Shown: positions 1 through 7,084, counted from the stretch's first letter. The stretch is 11,842 nt of DNA from CAYVTD01 sp964454445 (GCA_964454445.1 CAYVTD010000058.1:1-11842); one strand, 5' to 3'. Translations and numbers: made by a program. Notes: generated by a model from the letters alone, not told the origin.

Positions 1-22
1 TCAACTGCTTTTTTAAATAAAG

Positions 23-55
23 AAAGCCCGGACTGCATAAGCGCCGGGCTTTTTT
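23..55 (+). terminator. Intrinsic terminator of an upstream plus-strand gene
   Basis: A 9-bp perfect stem (AAAGCCCGG at 23-31 pairing with CCGGGCTTT at 44-52) encloses a 12-nt loop and runs into a T-rich tract (50-55, then GTTTT). This is a textbook rho-independent terminator for a plus-strand gene lying left of the window. On the minus strand the stem is followed by CTTTATTT, and tsaD ends 20 bases away, so it may also stop tsaD transcription (inference). Confidence 0.88.
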
Positions 56-73
56 GTTTTGTATTTGAAATTT

Positions 74-1093
74 TTATTTCTTTTTACGTGTTCTGATGGC
101 AGCAGAGCTTACTGAAAAACTCAAATCGTAGAAAATACTTTGATTTTCTAATAGTTTTTTCTCTGCAATAAAGCCAATCATAGCTGCATTGTCCATACAA
201 TATGATATTTCTGGACAAATCACTTTTATATTGATTTTCCTTGCCTCTTCATTTATTTTTTCTCTTAAACGGGAATTAGCTGAAACGCCACCAGATATCA
301 TCAAAAATTTCGTTTTGAACTTATCGACAGCGCTTAAGCTTTTTTTAACAATAATATCAACAACTGCCTCCTGAAATGATGCGGATACATCGCTTAAGTC
401 TTGTCCTTTTATACCAGTAGGAAATTTTTCTGCAAGAAAATACTTAACAGATGTTTTAATACCAGAGAAACTAAAATCGAAATCTGGTCTATTAAGCATC
501 GAACGCGGGAAAAGATATTTATCGGGATTACCTTTTTTAGCATAAGCATCTATTTCAGGTCCTCCCGGGTAGTTAAGCCCAAGCATTGAAGCTATTTTGT
601 CGAATGCCTCCCCGGCAGCATCATCGATAGTCGAACCGAGAATATCGTATTCTGTAAAAGAGCGTACTAAGAAAAGCAAAGTATGTCCACCACTTACGAC
701 AAGCGAAATAAACGGAAAAGAAATAGACGAATCCTGAAGAAAACCTGAATAGAGATGACCTTCGATATGATTTACTGGAATGATAGGTTTTCGATATTTC
801 AATGCTAATCCTTTTGCAAAATTAGAGCCGACAACAAGCGAACCTGCCAAACCAGGTTCGGTTGTAACTGCAAAGCAATCAATATCTTCAATAGTTGTAT
901 TAGCTGAATCAATTGCCTCCTTGCATACCACATAAATGGATTTGACATGAGCACGCGAGGCTAACTCTGGCACTACACCCCCAAACTTGCTATGGAAGTA
1001 TTGAGAAGAAATAATATTGCTTAAAGCTTCCGAGTTCTCGATAACTGCTGCAGATGTTTCATCGCAGGAGCTTTCGATTGCAAGTATTTTCAT
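74..1093 (-). CDS. tsaD: tRNA N6-adenosine threonylcarbamoyltransferase TsaD
   Basis: TsaD transfers the threonylcarbamoyl group from threonylcarbamoyl-AMP (made by TsaC/Sua5) to N6 of A37 in ANN-decoding tRNAs. It works in the cytoplasm with TsaB and TsaE. The 339-residue product has the usual length of bacterial TsaD and the ASKHA-fold signatures in order: N-terminal phosphate-binding stretch IESSCDETSAA (6-16), metal-binding HxxxH in VNHIEGH (His109, His113), VSGGHT (133-138), the DDAAGEAFDK segment (157-166), SGIKT (210-214) and the C-terminal CMDNAAM with metal ligand Asp301. It begins at an ATG next to the divergent promoter region, with no Shine-Dalgarno in front. It stands alone, divergent from thioredoxin and ending against the terminator at 23-55. 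All key residues are present, so it should be active. Identification is by family motifs and is very secure. Confidence 0.97.
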   Translation of the reverse strand: MKILAIESSCDETSAAVIENSEALSNIISSQYFHSKFGGVVPELASRAHVKSIYVVCKEAIDSANTTIEDIDCFAVTTEPGLAGSLVVGSNFAKGLALKYRKPIIPVNHIEGHLYSGFLQDSSISFPFISLVVSGGHTLLFLVRSFTEYDILGSTIDDAAGEAFDKIASMLGLNYPGGPEIDAYAKKGNPDKYLFPRSMLNRPDFDFSFSGIKTSVKYFLAEKFPTGIKGQDLSDVSASFQEAVVDIIVKKSLSAVDKFKTKFLMISGGVSANSRLREKINEEARKINIKVICPEISYCMDNAAMIGFIAEKKLLENQSIFYDLSFSVSSAAIRTRKKK

Positions 1094-1307
1094 TATTTAA
1101 TGTCATTATGAATAATTACAAAATTAAGTAAATTTAAAATAAAACTCGATTAATTTAATATAATAAGTAAGTTAAGTCACATTCAATTTTTCAATTAATA
1201 CTTTTTTGCAAAAAAATGTATATACTATATTCTTTTTAAGCAATATATATAAAGATTTATCGTTATATAAAAAAATAATTTATCACTATTTATTTTAAAG
1301 GAGAACA
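1094..1307. other. Divergent AT-rich intergenic region between tsaD and thioredoxin
   Basis: This 214-bp stretch is extremely A+T rich and holds the promoters for both divergent genes. I could not assign convincing -35/-10 pairs; several TATA-like runs occur around 1217-1260. The only clear element is the thioredoxin ribosome binding site AAAGGAG at 1297-1303. I see no hairpin, operator repeat or small gene in it. Confidence 0.5.
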
Positions 1308-1676
1308 ATGGAGTTTTTAACAATGGACACTTTCAAGCAGAAAGTATTCAATTTCGACGTCAATAAAGAATGGAAATTTGAAGGTGACAAACCGGCAATT
1401 ATTGATTTTTACGCAGATTGGTGCGGTCCGTGCAAGATGGTTTCGCCGATATTAGAAGAACTATCTGAAGAATATAATGGAAAACTGGATATTTACAAAA
1501 TAGATACTGAAGACCAGAGAGAATTGGCAGCATCTTTTGGTATCCGAAGCATTCCATCAATTTTGCTTATTCCGATGGAAGGTCAACCACAGATGGCTGT
1601 CGGCGCAAACTCTAAAGAGTGGTTTATCCAAGCATTTGAACAAGTGCTTGGTGTTGCACCCAACCCGAACAATTAA
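1308..1676 (+). CDS. trxA: Thioredoxin
   Basis: Small cytoplasmic dithiol-disulfide oxidoreductase that reduces protein disulfides using electrons from thioredoxin reductase. The 122-residue protein carries the active site WCGPCK (Cys39, Cys42) after the buried-Asp strand IIDFYADW and has the cis-proline at Ser81-Ile82-Pro83. Both are hallmarks of classical thioredoxins. The N-terminal extension before GDKPA (residues 1-26) is the longer form I associate with Bacteroidota thioredoxins. There is no signal peptide, so it is cytoplasmic. AAAGGAG lies 4 nt upstream of the chosen ATG; the next ATG (1323) would sit too far from it. It appears monocistronic, with a strong terminator just downstream. 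Confidence 0.95.
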   Translation: MEFLTMDTFKQKVFNFDVNKEWKFEGDKPAIIDFYADWCGPCKMVSPILEELSEEYNGKLDIYKIDTEDQRELAASFGIRSIPSILLIPMEGQPQMAVGANSKEWFIQAFEQVLGVAPNPNN

Positions 1677-1702
1677 ATATTAACCTTATGGATAGGTAAC
1701 AT

Positions 1703-1737
1703 AACTCCTGATTCTAAACAGTCAGGAGTTTTTTTTT
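1703..1737 (+). terminator. Intrinsic terminator after thioredoxin
   Basis: A 9-bp perfect stem AACTCCTGA (1703-1711) / TCAGGAGTT (1722-1730) with a 10-nt loop is followed by an unbroken run of T to 1737. It sits 27 bases past the thioredoxin stop codon, so thioredoxin is transcribed separately from adk. Confidence 0.92.
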
Positions 1738-1872
1738 ATATAATATTTTCAAAAATTATTTCTAATTCTTTGATAATTAATAAAAATGTTCGAGTTTTGC
1801 ATTACTCGGGAGTTCAATCATTCCGAGAACAGAATTAATAATATTTTATAACATAATACTGAAAGGTACTTT

Positions 1873-2505
1873 ATGAGACTGATTTTTTTAGGACCTCCAG
1901 GCGCCGGCAAAGGCACACAATCGGAGTTCATCGTTAGAGATTATGGTGTCGTGCAGCTTTCTACTGGCGATATTTTAAGAGCCAACCGTAAAGAAGGAAC
2001 CGAATTAGGCAAAAAAGCCCAATCTTATATGGATGCCGGCGCACTTGTTCCTGACCAAATCATTATTGAAATGATACAAGAAGAGCTAAAGAAACCCGAA
2101 TTGAAGAATGGATATATACTCGATGGTTTCCCAAGAACCGTGCCACAAGCAGAAGCTCTTGGCGAGTTGCTGAAAAATATGGGACAGAAACTTGACACCG
2201 TCCTTGTTCTCGAAGTGCCAAAAGACGACTTGGTAAAACGATTAACTGGAAGACGCACCTGCCGTAGAACAGGCAAAACTTTCCATATGGTATTTAATCC
2301 ACCTCCAGAAAACCACGATTACGACCTTTATCAACGCGAGGACGACAAAGAGGAAGCTGTTTTAAACCGCTTGAATGTCTATGAAAATCAGACAAAACCT
2401 CTCATCGAATACTATGGCAAACTCGATATGGTCGATAGAATTGATGGAAGTGGTAAAATTAATGAAATATATTCTCACATAAAAAGCGCATTAGATAAAT
2501 ATTAG
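1873..2505 (+). CDS. adk: Adenylate kinase
   Basis: Catalyses ATP + AMP = 2 ADP, balancing the cytoplasmic adenylate pool. The 210-residue protein begins directly with the P-loop GPPGAGKG (7-14). It continues with the AMP-binding segment STGDILR (30-36), the DGFPRT motif (84-89) and the LID domain bounded by GRR (126-128) and REDD (155-158), with the catalytic Arg in LTGRR. The LID looks like the long type, but only one cysteine (Cys130) remains where zinc-binding adenylate kinases have four metal ligands, and the second half of the LID (about 146-153) is shortened. It is therefore probably metal-free. AAAGG at 1862-1866 precedes the ATG by 6 nt. Fourteen bases separate its TAG stop from the next gene, suggesting an adk-plus-secreted-protein operon. 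Placement outside the ribosomal-protein cluster is a difference from many bacteria. Confidence 0.97.
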   Translation: MRLIFLGPPGAGKGTQSEFIVRDYGVVQLSTGDILRANRKEGTELGKKAQSYMDAGALVPDQIIIEMIQEELKKPELKNGYILDGFPRTVPQAEALGELLKNMGQKLDTVLVLEVPKDDLVKRLTGRRTCRRTGKTFHMVFNPPPENHDYDLYQREDDKEEAVLNRLNVYENQTKPLIEYYGKLDMVDRIDGSGKINEIYSHIKSALDKY

Positions 2506-2519
2506 ATATAGGAGCTACT

Positions 2520-3218
2520 ATGAAAAAGTTTATGTTGGTTTTTGTTTTGTTTCTTGCTTTCCATGCATTAAAAGCAAGTGATTGTACAGTATTTTTTCCA
2601 CAGGATATTGGCACTGTCTTGGTTTATAACAATTACGATGATGATGGCGACCTCGAATCAATCATTCATTATAAAGTTGTTGACAAAAAGACTGAAGCTG
2701 AAGGCTTGAAAATCACTGTTGAAACTAAATCTTTCAAAGATGACGACGACGACGAGCCAATGGTTACAAACTTAGATTTTTATTGTAAAGACGGGGTTTT
2801 TTATTGGAATATGCAATCTTCTCTCAATGCAGAATCGATGAAATCGTTCAAAGAATCAGGTGCTGAAATGAAAATTGACGCAAACGACCTGGCTTTCCCA
2901 TCAGATATTCACGTCGGACAAAAGCTTCCTGATGGGAATATTTCAATGAAAATGAAAACAATGTTTATGACTATGGAAATGAACGTAAAGATATACAATC
3001 GTTCTGTAGATGCTAAAGAGAGTATTAAAGTTAAAGCAGGGACTTTCGATTGTTACAAAATTTCTCAAGAATCCCAATCTAAAGTCATGATTTCAGAAAT
3101 AAAAATAAAAACGATTTCCTGGTTTGCTGAAAATATTGGGATTGTTAAAACACAAACTTACGATGATGATGGCGATTTGAAAAGTACAATGGAACTAGTT
3201 GAAATCAGAAAAAAATAA
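2520..3218 (+). CDS. Secreted DUF3108/TapB-like beta-rich protein
   Basis: The 232-residue product starts with a Sec signal peptide: MKK, a hydrophobic core to about residue 16 and an Ala-Ser cleavage region near 19-20. It should therefore be exported to the periplasm or outer envelope. The rest alternates short beta strands with acidic turns. The KVKAGTFDCYKI (170-181) and WFAENIGIVKTQTYDDDGDL pattern (201-220) resembles the DUF3108/TapB-like families common in Bacteroidota; this assignment is from memory of the pattern. The acidic turn YDDDGDL occurs twice, at 39-45 and 214-220, each within a similar beta-hairpin, and a DDDDD run lies at 74-78. These could bind Ca2+, but that is not shown. 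AGGAG lies 5 nt before the ATG, and 14 nt separate it from adk, so they are probably co-transcribed. Specific function is unknown. It ends 14 bp from a convergent gene with no obvious terminator between. Confidence 0.75.
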   Translation: MKKFMLVFVLFLAFHALKASDCTVFFPQDIGTVLVYNNYDDDGDLESIIHYKVVDKKTEAEGLKITVETKSFKDDDDDEPMVTNLDFYCKDGVFYWNMQSSLNAESMKSFKESGAEMKIDANDLAFPSDIHVGQKLPDGNISMKMKTMFMTMEMNVKIYNRSVDAKESIKVKAGTFDCYKISQESQSKVMISEIKIKTISWFAENIGIVKTQTYDDDGDLKSTMELVEIRKK

Positions 3219-3232
3219 GATTTTTTTGGAGT

Positions 3233-3442
3233 TTATTCAAGTTCGTTTATCTCTTTAACAAATCGGGTAATATCGACTTCAGAAAATCCTTTTTCCTTCG
3301 AGGCAGATTCGAGGGTGCCCCATATTGGCTCACCACAAACTATGCAGCGGATGCCTTTGTTCATCAAATATGTAACCGATTGAGGAACTTCCTTTAGCAG
3401 ATCCTCAATCGGTATGTTTTTTTCTATCTTCTTATTACTCAT
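3233..3442 (-). CDS. DUF1858-domain protein with CxxC motif
   Basis: A 69-residue cytoplasmic protein with the DUF1858 pattern (as in the N-terminal part of ScdA-like proteins): an N-terminal helix IPIEDLL, proline, a helix ending in GI, then RCIVCGEP with Cys33 and Cys36, and TLESASKEKG followed by a C-terminal helix. The CxxC is a possible redox pair or metal site. The biochemical function of the family is not established to my knowledge. Its ATG overlaps the TGA of the upstream membrane-protein gene in an ATGA arrangement (3439-3442), showing translational coupling, so the two products probably act together. It is the last gene of the minus-strand run and faces the secreted-protein gene tail to tail. 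Confidence 0.8.
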   Translation of the reverse strand: MSNKKIEKNIPIEDLLKEVPQSVTYLMNKGIRCIVCGEPIWGTLESASKEKGFSEVDITRFVKEINELE

Positions 3443-3657
3443 TTCACTTCATCCTTAATTGCAACTGTTTCAACTTTTTTCTTGCTGGGTAATGGAAAAC
3501 CTGCAATGAGCCCAAGTAATGCTCCATATAAAGTTGAAGAATACCACTTGGATGTAATCGGACAACTGCCGCTGCTACAGCCAATGAAATAGTAATACCC
3601 ATAGCCGAGAATTGCTCCAGCTAAAATAAACAGCAATAACTTGATGTATTTATTCAT
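3439..3657 (-). CDS. DUF6132-like two-helix membrane protein
   Basis: A 72-residue inner-membrane protein. Transmembrane helix 1 spans about residues 6-25 (LLLFILAGAILGYGYYYFI). It is followed by a short loop GCSSGSCPITSKW with Cys27 and Cys32, then helix 2 at about 40-56 (STLYGALLGLIAGF) and a Lys-rich tail. The GC-SG-CPIT signature matches the DUF6132 family of Bacteroidota, as I recall it; function is unknown. The positive Lys-rich tail (58-67) after helix 2 suggests both termini are cytoplasmic and the cysteine loop is periplasmic (inference). It overlaps the DUF1858 gene by 4 bp and is preceded by a 98-bp spacer after ridA, so it may have its own promoter or be read through from ridA. 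Confidence 0.78.
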   Translation of the reverse strand: MNKYIKLLLFILAGAILGYGYYYFIGCSSGSCPITSKWYSSTLYGALLGLIAGFPLPSKKKVETVAIKDEVK

Positions 3658-3755
3658 AATTAAACCTGAATTATATGAATAATTAGCAATATAATTTTAA
3701 TTATAAACGAATACCCATTCAAGATATTTTGAATATTTCCTTGCTCAGATAATAA

Positions 3756-4133
3756 TTAGAATACAGCAATAGCTTCGATTTCGATATTTACATTTTTTGG
3801 AAGCTGAACAACCTGATAGGCAGCTCTTGCAGGCTTGCTTTCTCCGAGATATTCATTATATATTTCGTTCATTACAGTAAAATCAGCCATATCTTTAAGC
3901 AAAACAGTTGTTTTAACAAGATTGTTGGCGCTTAAACCAGCTGCATCCAATATGGCAAGAATATTTCTCAAACACTGGTGAGTCTGAGTTTTAATGTCTT
4001 CGCCAGGCAAATTGCCATCTTTATCAAGTGGGATTTGTCCAGAAATAAACAGGAAATTGCCTGATGCCTTGATCGCTTGCGAATAAGGCCCAATAGGTGC
4101 CGGTGCGTTTGGTGAAAAAACTGCTTCTTTCAT
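3756..4133 (-). CDS. ridA: RidA family reactive enamine/imine deaminase
   Basis: RidA hydrolyses 2-aminoacrylate and related enamines/imines released by PLP-dependent enzymes such as threonine/serine dehydratase, protecting other PLP enzymes from damage. The 125-residue length is standard for the YjgF/YER057c/UK114 family. Visible hallmarks are APAPIGPYSQA with Tyr17, the strand FLFISGQIPLD (27-37), the catalytic Arg103 in KPARAAYQV, and Glu120 near the C-terminus in the IEIEAIAVF strand. The conserved Arg argues for a genuine RidA-type deaminase and not one of the inactive paralogues. GGAGA sits 4 nt upstream of the ATG (on the minus strand, 4142-4138). It lies 30 bp downstream of the restriction endonuclease gene. 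It may share a transcript with the R-M genes, or it may be the old neighbour of yggS, another PLP-related gene. Confidence 0.95.
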   Translation of the reverse strand: MKEAVFSPNAPAPIGPYSQAIKASGNFLFISGQIPLDKDGNLPGEDIKTQTHQCLRNILAILDAAGLSANNLVKTTVLLKDMADFTVMNEIYNEYLGESKPARAAYQVVQLPKNVNIEIEAIAVF

Positions 4134-4163
4134 AATGTCTCCAAAAAAAATGATAAAAACATT

Positions 4164-5162
4164 TTATTTAATAATAAACAATATATCTGCAATTGCGAGA
4201 TATTCTATATCGCGATTCTTATATTTGAAATTTAAGCTTAGATCACCAATCTTTTTCTTTGAGAAATTATCTAAGTAATTCACTATGTATAAATTCTGCA
4301 CAAGTAATTGAGGGTATAGAATGGCTTCATTTAATATATCGTTTCTTATTTTCTTAATATTTTGTAGGGCAGCATTGCATACTTCATCATTTTTAATCTT
4401 TAATTTCTCAACTATTTCATAATAGATATCATCAGATTTTGAATGATTAGAATATGCAATTTTAGATTCTTTTGCGATATTTTTTAATTCTGTTAATTCT
4501 TTTTTCAAACCCATTTCTTTGCGCTTTGCTTCTATAAAGTTAGCAGGAAGATAAGTTACCTTCAGTTCGAAAGGAATGTTGTTAATAAAGAAATCAACTC
4601 TTTTTATTCTACCAATAGTTGGTAGTACACAAGGATGAGATTTAAAAATATTTTCGATAAGAATAGAAGTCCAATGATTATACCAACTGCATAAAATATA
4701 TCCTTGTACTGCACGATTAATTTCATTATCAAATTTAGATACTAATGCGTCATATTTATTATATGTTTTCACATACCTATCGACTAAATACTTGTCAAGA
4801 GCATTCTTATAATCACCCTCCCAATCAAAATAAGGTAATTTAAAAAGCTCAGATACTAATGCTTGGTTGTCAAATCTGTCGAGTTCTTCTTTATTCTTTT
4901 TTCTGATAAAAGATTCAATATCTGCAGTAGATAAATCAATATTCTTGCAAAATAAACTGTATAATTCAATAAACTGCTCATATAGTTTTTTTGATGTTAT
5001 CATTAATGAGTTTTCTTTGATGAACTCAGCAAGCAGTGATTTCCTTGTTATTGATTTGATTTTCAACCAAAGCAAAGCTGGAGAATTTCTATCAAATTCG
5101 TTCAAGTTATCTGCATCGTATTGTTTCTTCCAATAATTAAAAGATTTAATTTCGTTGATCAT
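4164..5162 (-). CDS. Putative type II restriction endonuclease (PD-(D/E)xK)
   Basis: A 332-residue cytoplasmic protein with no recognisable named family. The central segment reads as a PD-(D/E)xK nuclease core: a helix with Glu170 (NHWTSILIENIF, 162-173), then RVDFFINN with Asp190 and, after a short hairpin, FELKVTYLP with Glu199 and Lys201. This D-x8-E-x-K spacing and the strand-turn-strand pattern are typical of restriction enzymes. The N-terminal half (1-150) is helical and Lys/Glu rich, perhaps for DNA recognition. Its ATG lies inside the 3' end of the adenine methyltransferase gene (17-bp overlap), a common R-M layout with the methylase translated first. A weak AGGA precedes the ATG. The coding region is visibly more AT-rich than neighbouring housekeeping genes, consistent with horizontal acquisition. 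Specificity cannot be read from sequence. It appears intact, with no internal stops. Confidence 0.75.
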   Translation of the reverse strand: MINEIKSFNYWKKQYDADNLNEFDRNSPALLWLKIKSITRKSLLAEFIKENSLMITSKKLYEQFIELYSLFCKNIDLSTADIESFIRKKNKEELDRFDNQALVSELFKLPYFDWEGDYKNALDKYLVDRYVKTYNKYDALVSKFDNEINRAVQGYILCSWYNHWTSILIENIFKSHPCVLPTIGRIKRVDFFINNIPFELKVTYLPANFIEAKRKEMGLKKELTELKNIAKESKIAYSNHSKSDDIYYEIVEKLKIKNDEVCNAALQNIKKIRNDILNEAILYPQLLVQNLYIVNYLDNFSKKKIGDLSLNFKYKNRDIEYLAIADILFIIK

Positions 5163-6237
5163 ATCCTATTTTAATCATTAAATTGTTTTTACATACAAAA
5201 AGTATCTCATTACTACCAGCAACACTACCTTTGCCCCCTCTGCCATTCAGATATGTTTGTGTTTCAATTTGTACAGATTTATAATTTTTAATAATATTCG
5301 TTAACTCATTGATACTAGGGTAGCTTCGGTTGTTCCAACTGATTATCCAATAAGGGATATCCTTTGATAAGGAGAACAATTGGTGGAGGGAATCAATTAT
5401 AAGACTTCTTTTATCAAATCCGCTATTTCTTTTTGGTCCATATTTTTTAATAGTATTAATAAATTTCTTGTCTTTCCAATACTCTGTAAATGTTTCGAGT
5501 AGATGATAAAAACTTTGGTAGTCAGCATGACTATCGCAATAAGGAGGGTCAAAATACGCTAAATCTACTTTGTCAAACTTTGGTAATAAATCAACAATGT
5601 TTTCATTATAACTAATATTATCTTGCCCATTATCAAAAATTGCTTGATTATATATCGGCATCAATTCTTTAAAAATTTCTTTGATATGTTTCGCCAGATT
5701 TGGATTTTGCCTCACTCTTTCAGGATTATTTGCATAATTAATAGCCTGCATATGGGCAAAATGCCCTATTGTTACTTTACGAGTTAAACTTCTATTTATC
5801 AAAGTAATAGCCAATGCTTTCTTATATAAATCATCAAAGCACTCAATATTCGATCTTACTTTGTCAAGAAAACTTGCTTGCTCATCATCGAAAAAAACAT
5901 CACTATAAGTATTCTGGAATAGCTTATAATCTTCAAGATTCTTAGGTTCGTTTGAGACAATAAAATCATAATCTTCATTAGATAGCCGAACATTGCTGTT
6001 TTCTATAAGCGATTTGCCAATTTGGTTGTTAAAATTTAAAAAGTCATTTGTAATAGTTTTAATACCATGCTGTTTGAATAGATATGCTACTGATTGCGAT
6101 CCAGCAAAAGCATCTAAAGCAATTGTTATATTTTTAGGAATAAACTTGTTAAGCCAAGACAACCAGATATATTTTGCCCCTAAATATTGAGGTTCCGGAA
6201 ACTTGTGGTGAAAATATGTATTGTCTTGGAATAACAT
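5146..6237 (-). CDS. DNA adenine-N6 methyltransferase (D12 class) of an R-M system
   Basis: Transfers a methyl group from S-adenosylmethionine to adenine N6 in a specific DNA site, protecting host DNA from the partner nuclease. The 363-residue protein shows the alpha-class (Dam/D12) order: motif X-like PQYLGAK (16-22), SAM-binding motif I DAFAGSQSVAY (42-52), motif II acidic TND (63-65), a long middle region with a probable target-recognition domain (about 70-220), and catalytic motif IV DPPY (230-233). The second glycine of motif I is replaced by Gln49, which I believe is tolerated in this subgroup. The start ATG has no Shine-Dalgarno. The gene follows a 106-bp AT-rich spacer after yggS and overlaps the endonuclease gene by 17 bp. 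DPPY plus the neighbouring nuclease make an R-M role very likely, but an orphan or regulatory methylase cannot be fully excluded. The target sequence is unknown. Confidence 0.9.
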   Translation of the reverse strand: MLFQDNTYFHHKFPEPQYLGAKYIWLSWLNKFIPKNITIALDAFAGSQSVAYLFKQHGIKTITNDFLNFNNQIGKSLIENSNVRLSNEDYDFIVSNEPKNLEDYKLFQNTYSDVFFDDEQASFLDKVRSNIECFDDLYKKALAITLINRSLTRKVTIGHFAHMQAINYANNPERVRQNPNLAKHIKEIFKELMPIYNQAIFDNGQDNISYNENIVDLLPKFDKVDLAYFDPPYCDSHADYQSFYHLLETFTEYWKDKKFINTIKKYGPKRNSGFDKRSLIIDSLHQLFSLSKDIPYWIISWNNRSYPSINELTNIIKNYKSVQIETQTYLNGRGGKGSVAGSNEILFVCKNNLMIKIGYDQRN

Positions 6238-6343
6238 AAATTTTTATTGTTCGAAAATATTCTAATCTAATTCTTAATGCAAATATTTAACAAAACATTA
6301 TCAAAACACCAAAATTTATAAATTTATGAGAAATATAAGTAAT

Positions 6344-7069
6344 TTACTTCCTCTTACTATAATCTCTTTCTCCGAAAATTGCAGTGCCGACACGCACCAT
6401 TGTCGCGCCTTCGTCGATGGCAACTTCGAAATCGTGGGTCATTCCCATTGAAAGCTCAGTAAGCTGGAGCGACGGCAAGTGCAAATTTATCTCGTCGCGA
6501 AGTTGACGAAGTTGACTGAACTCTTTTCTTTGCTGCTTTTCAGAATCGGTAAAGGTGCCAATAGTCATCAGCCCTTTAAGAACTAAGCTCTTGCAGGAAA
6601 GAGAAGCTTTTGCCAAATCAATCGTTTTTGATGGTTCGCAGCCATACTTAGATTGTTCGCCTGATGTATTTACTTGCAAAAGAATATTGAGTAATCTATC
6701 GTTTTCCTTTGCGCGCTGGTCTAATTCGTTTAATAATCGCTCGGAATCGACTGTGTGAATATATGAGATATATGGACTTATAACTTTTGCTTTATTCCGC
6801 TGCAAATGTCCGATGAAATGCCATTCAAGGGCTTTATTCTTAATAAAATGCTTGTTCTTTTCGTCGAGTTCTTGAACATAGTTCTCGCCGAAAACCCTTA
6901 TTCCAGCATCAATAGCATTTTCGATAGTTTCGACAGGTTGCATTTTCGATACTGCGATAATTTTAATCTCGTTGAGATCTCTGCCCGCAAGCATTGCGGC
7001 ATTTTTTGCCTTTTCGACAATTTTTAAATAATTATCCTTGATTTCTTTAATTGTTTCAACTGAACTCAT
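6344..7069 (-). CDS. yggS: YggS/PROSC family PLP-binding homeostasis protein
   Basis: YggS (PLPBP) binds pyridoxal 5'-phosphate without known catalysis and keeps PLP and amino-acid pools balanced in the cytoplasm. The 241-residue protein has the alanine-racemase-like TIM-barrel signatures of the family: Lys42 in IIAVSK as Schiff-base lysine, VFGENYVQE (59-67), the signature WHFIGHLQRNK (83-93), LMTIG (167-171), ELSMGMTHDFEVAI (205-218) and the phosphate-binding VRVGTAIFG (225-233). Length and motifs are complete. AGGAGAG at 7084-7078 gives an 8-nt spacer to the ATG. It lies between the lipoprotein gene and the R-M cassette on the same strand. ridA, beyond the cassette, also protects PLP metabolism, so the two may once have been adjacent (inference). 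Confidence 0.96.
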   Translation of the reverse strand: MSSVETIKEIKDNYLKIVEKAKNAAMLAGRDLNEIKIIAVSKMQPVETIENAIDAGIRVFGENYVQELDEKNKHFIKNKALEWHFIGHLQRNKAKVISPYISYIHTVDSERLLNELDQRAKENDRLLNILLQVNTSGEQSKYGCEPSKTIDLAKASLSCKSLVLKGLMTIGTFTDSEKQQRKEFSQLRQLRDEINLHLPSLQLTELSMGMTHDFEVAIDEGATMVRVGTAIFGERDYSKRK

Positions 7070-7084
7070 TTGAAATACTCTCCT

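Noticed and set aside
1805..1827. CTCGG/CCGAG inverted repeat in the adk leader, possible riboswitch or attenuator
   Set aside because: Only five base pairs around a 13-nt loop, no T-tract, and no recognised leader motif.
2741..2755. GATGACGACGACGAC run in the secreted-protein gene as a microsatellite or phase-variable tract
   Set aside because: It is a short triplet run coding for Asp that would not change frame, and the acidic run fits the protein's acidic turns.
3717..3734. ATTCAA/TTGAAT hairpin after ridA as terminator
   Set aside because: The stem is nearly all A/T and no T-run follows on the minus strand.
6312..6325. 14-bp perfect palindrome AAATTTATAAATTT upstream of the methyltransferase, possible control-protein operator
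   Set aside because: It is all A/T in a very AT-rich spacer, where such palindromes arise by chance, and no controller gene is present.
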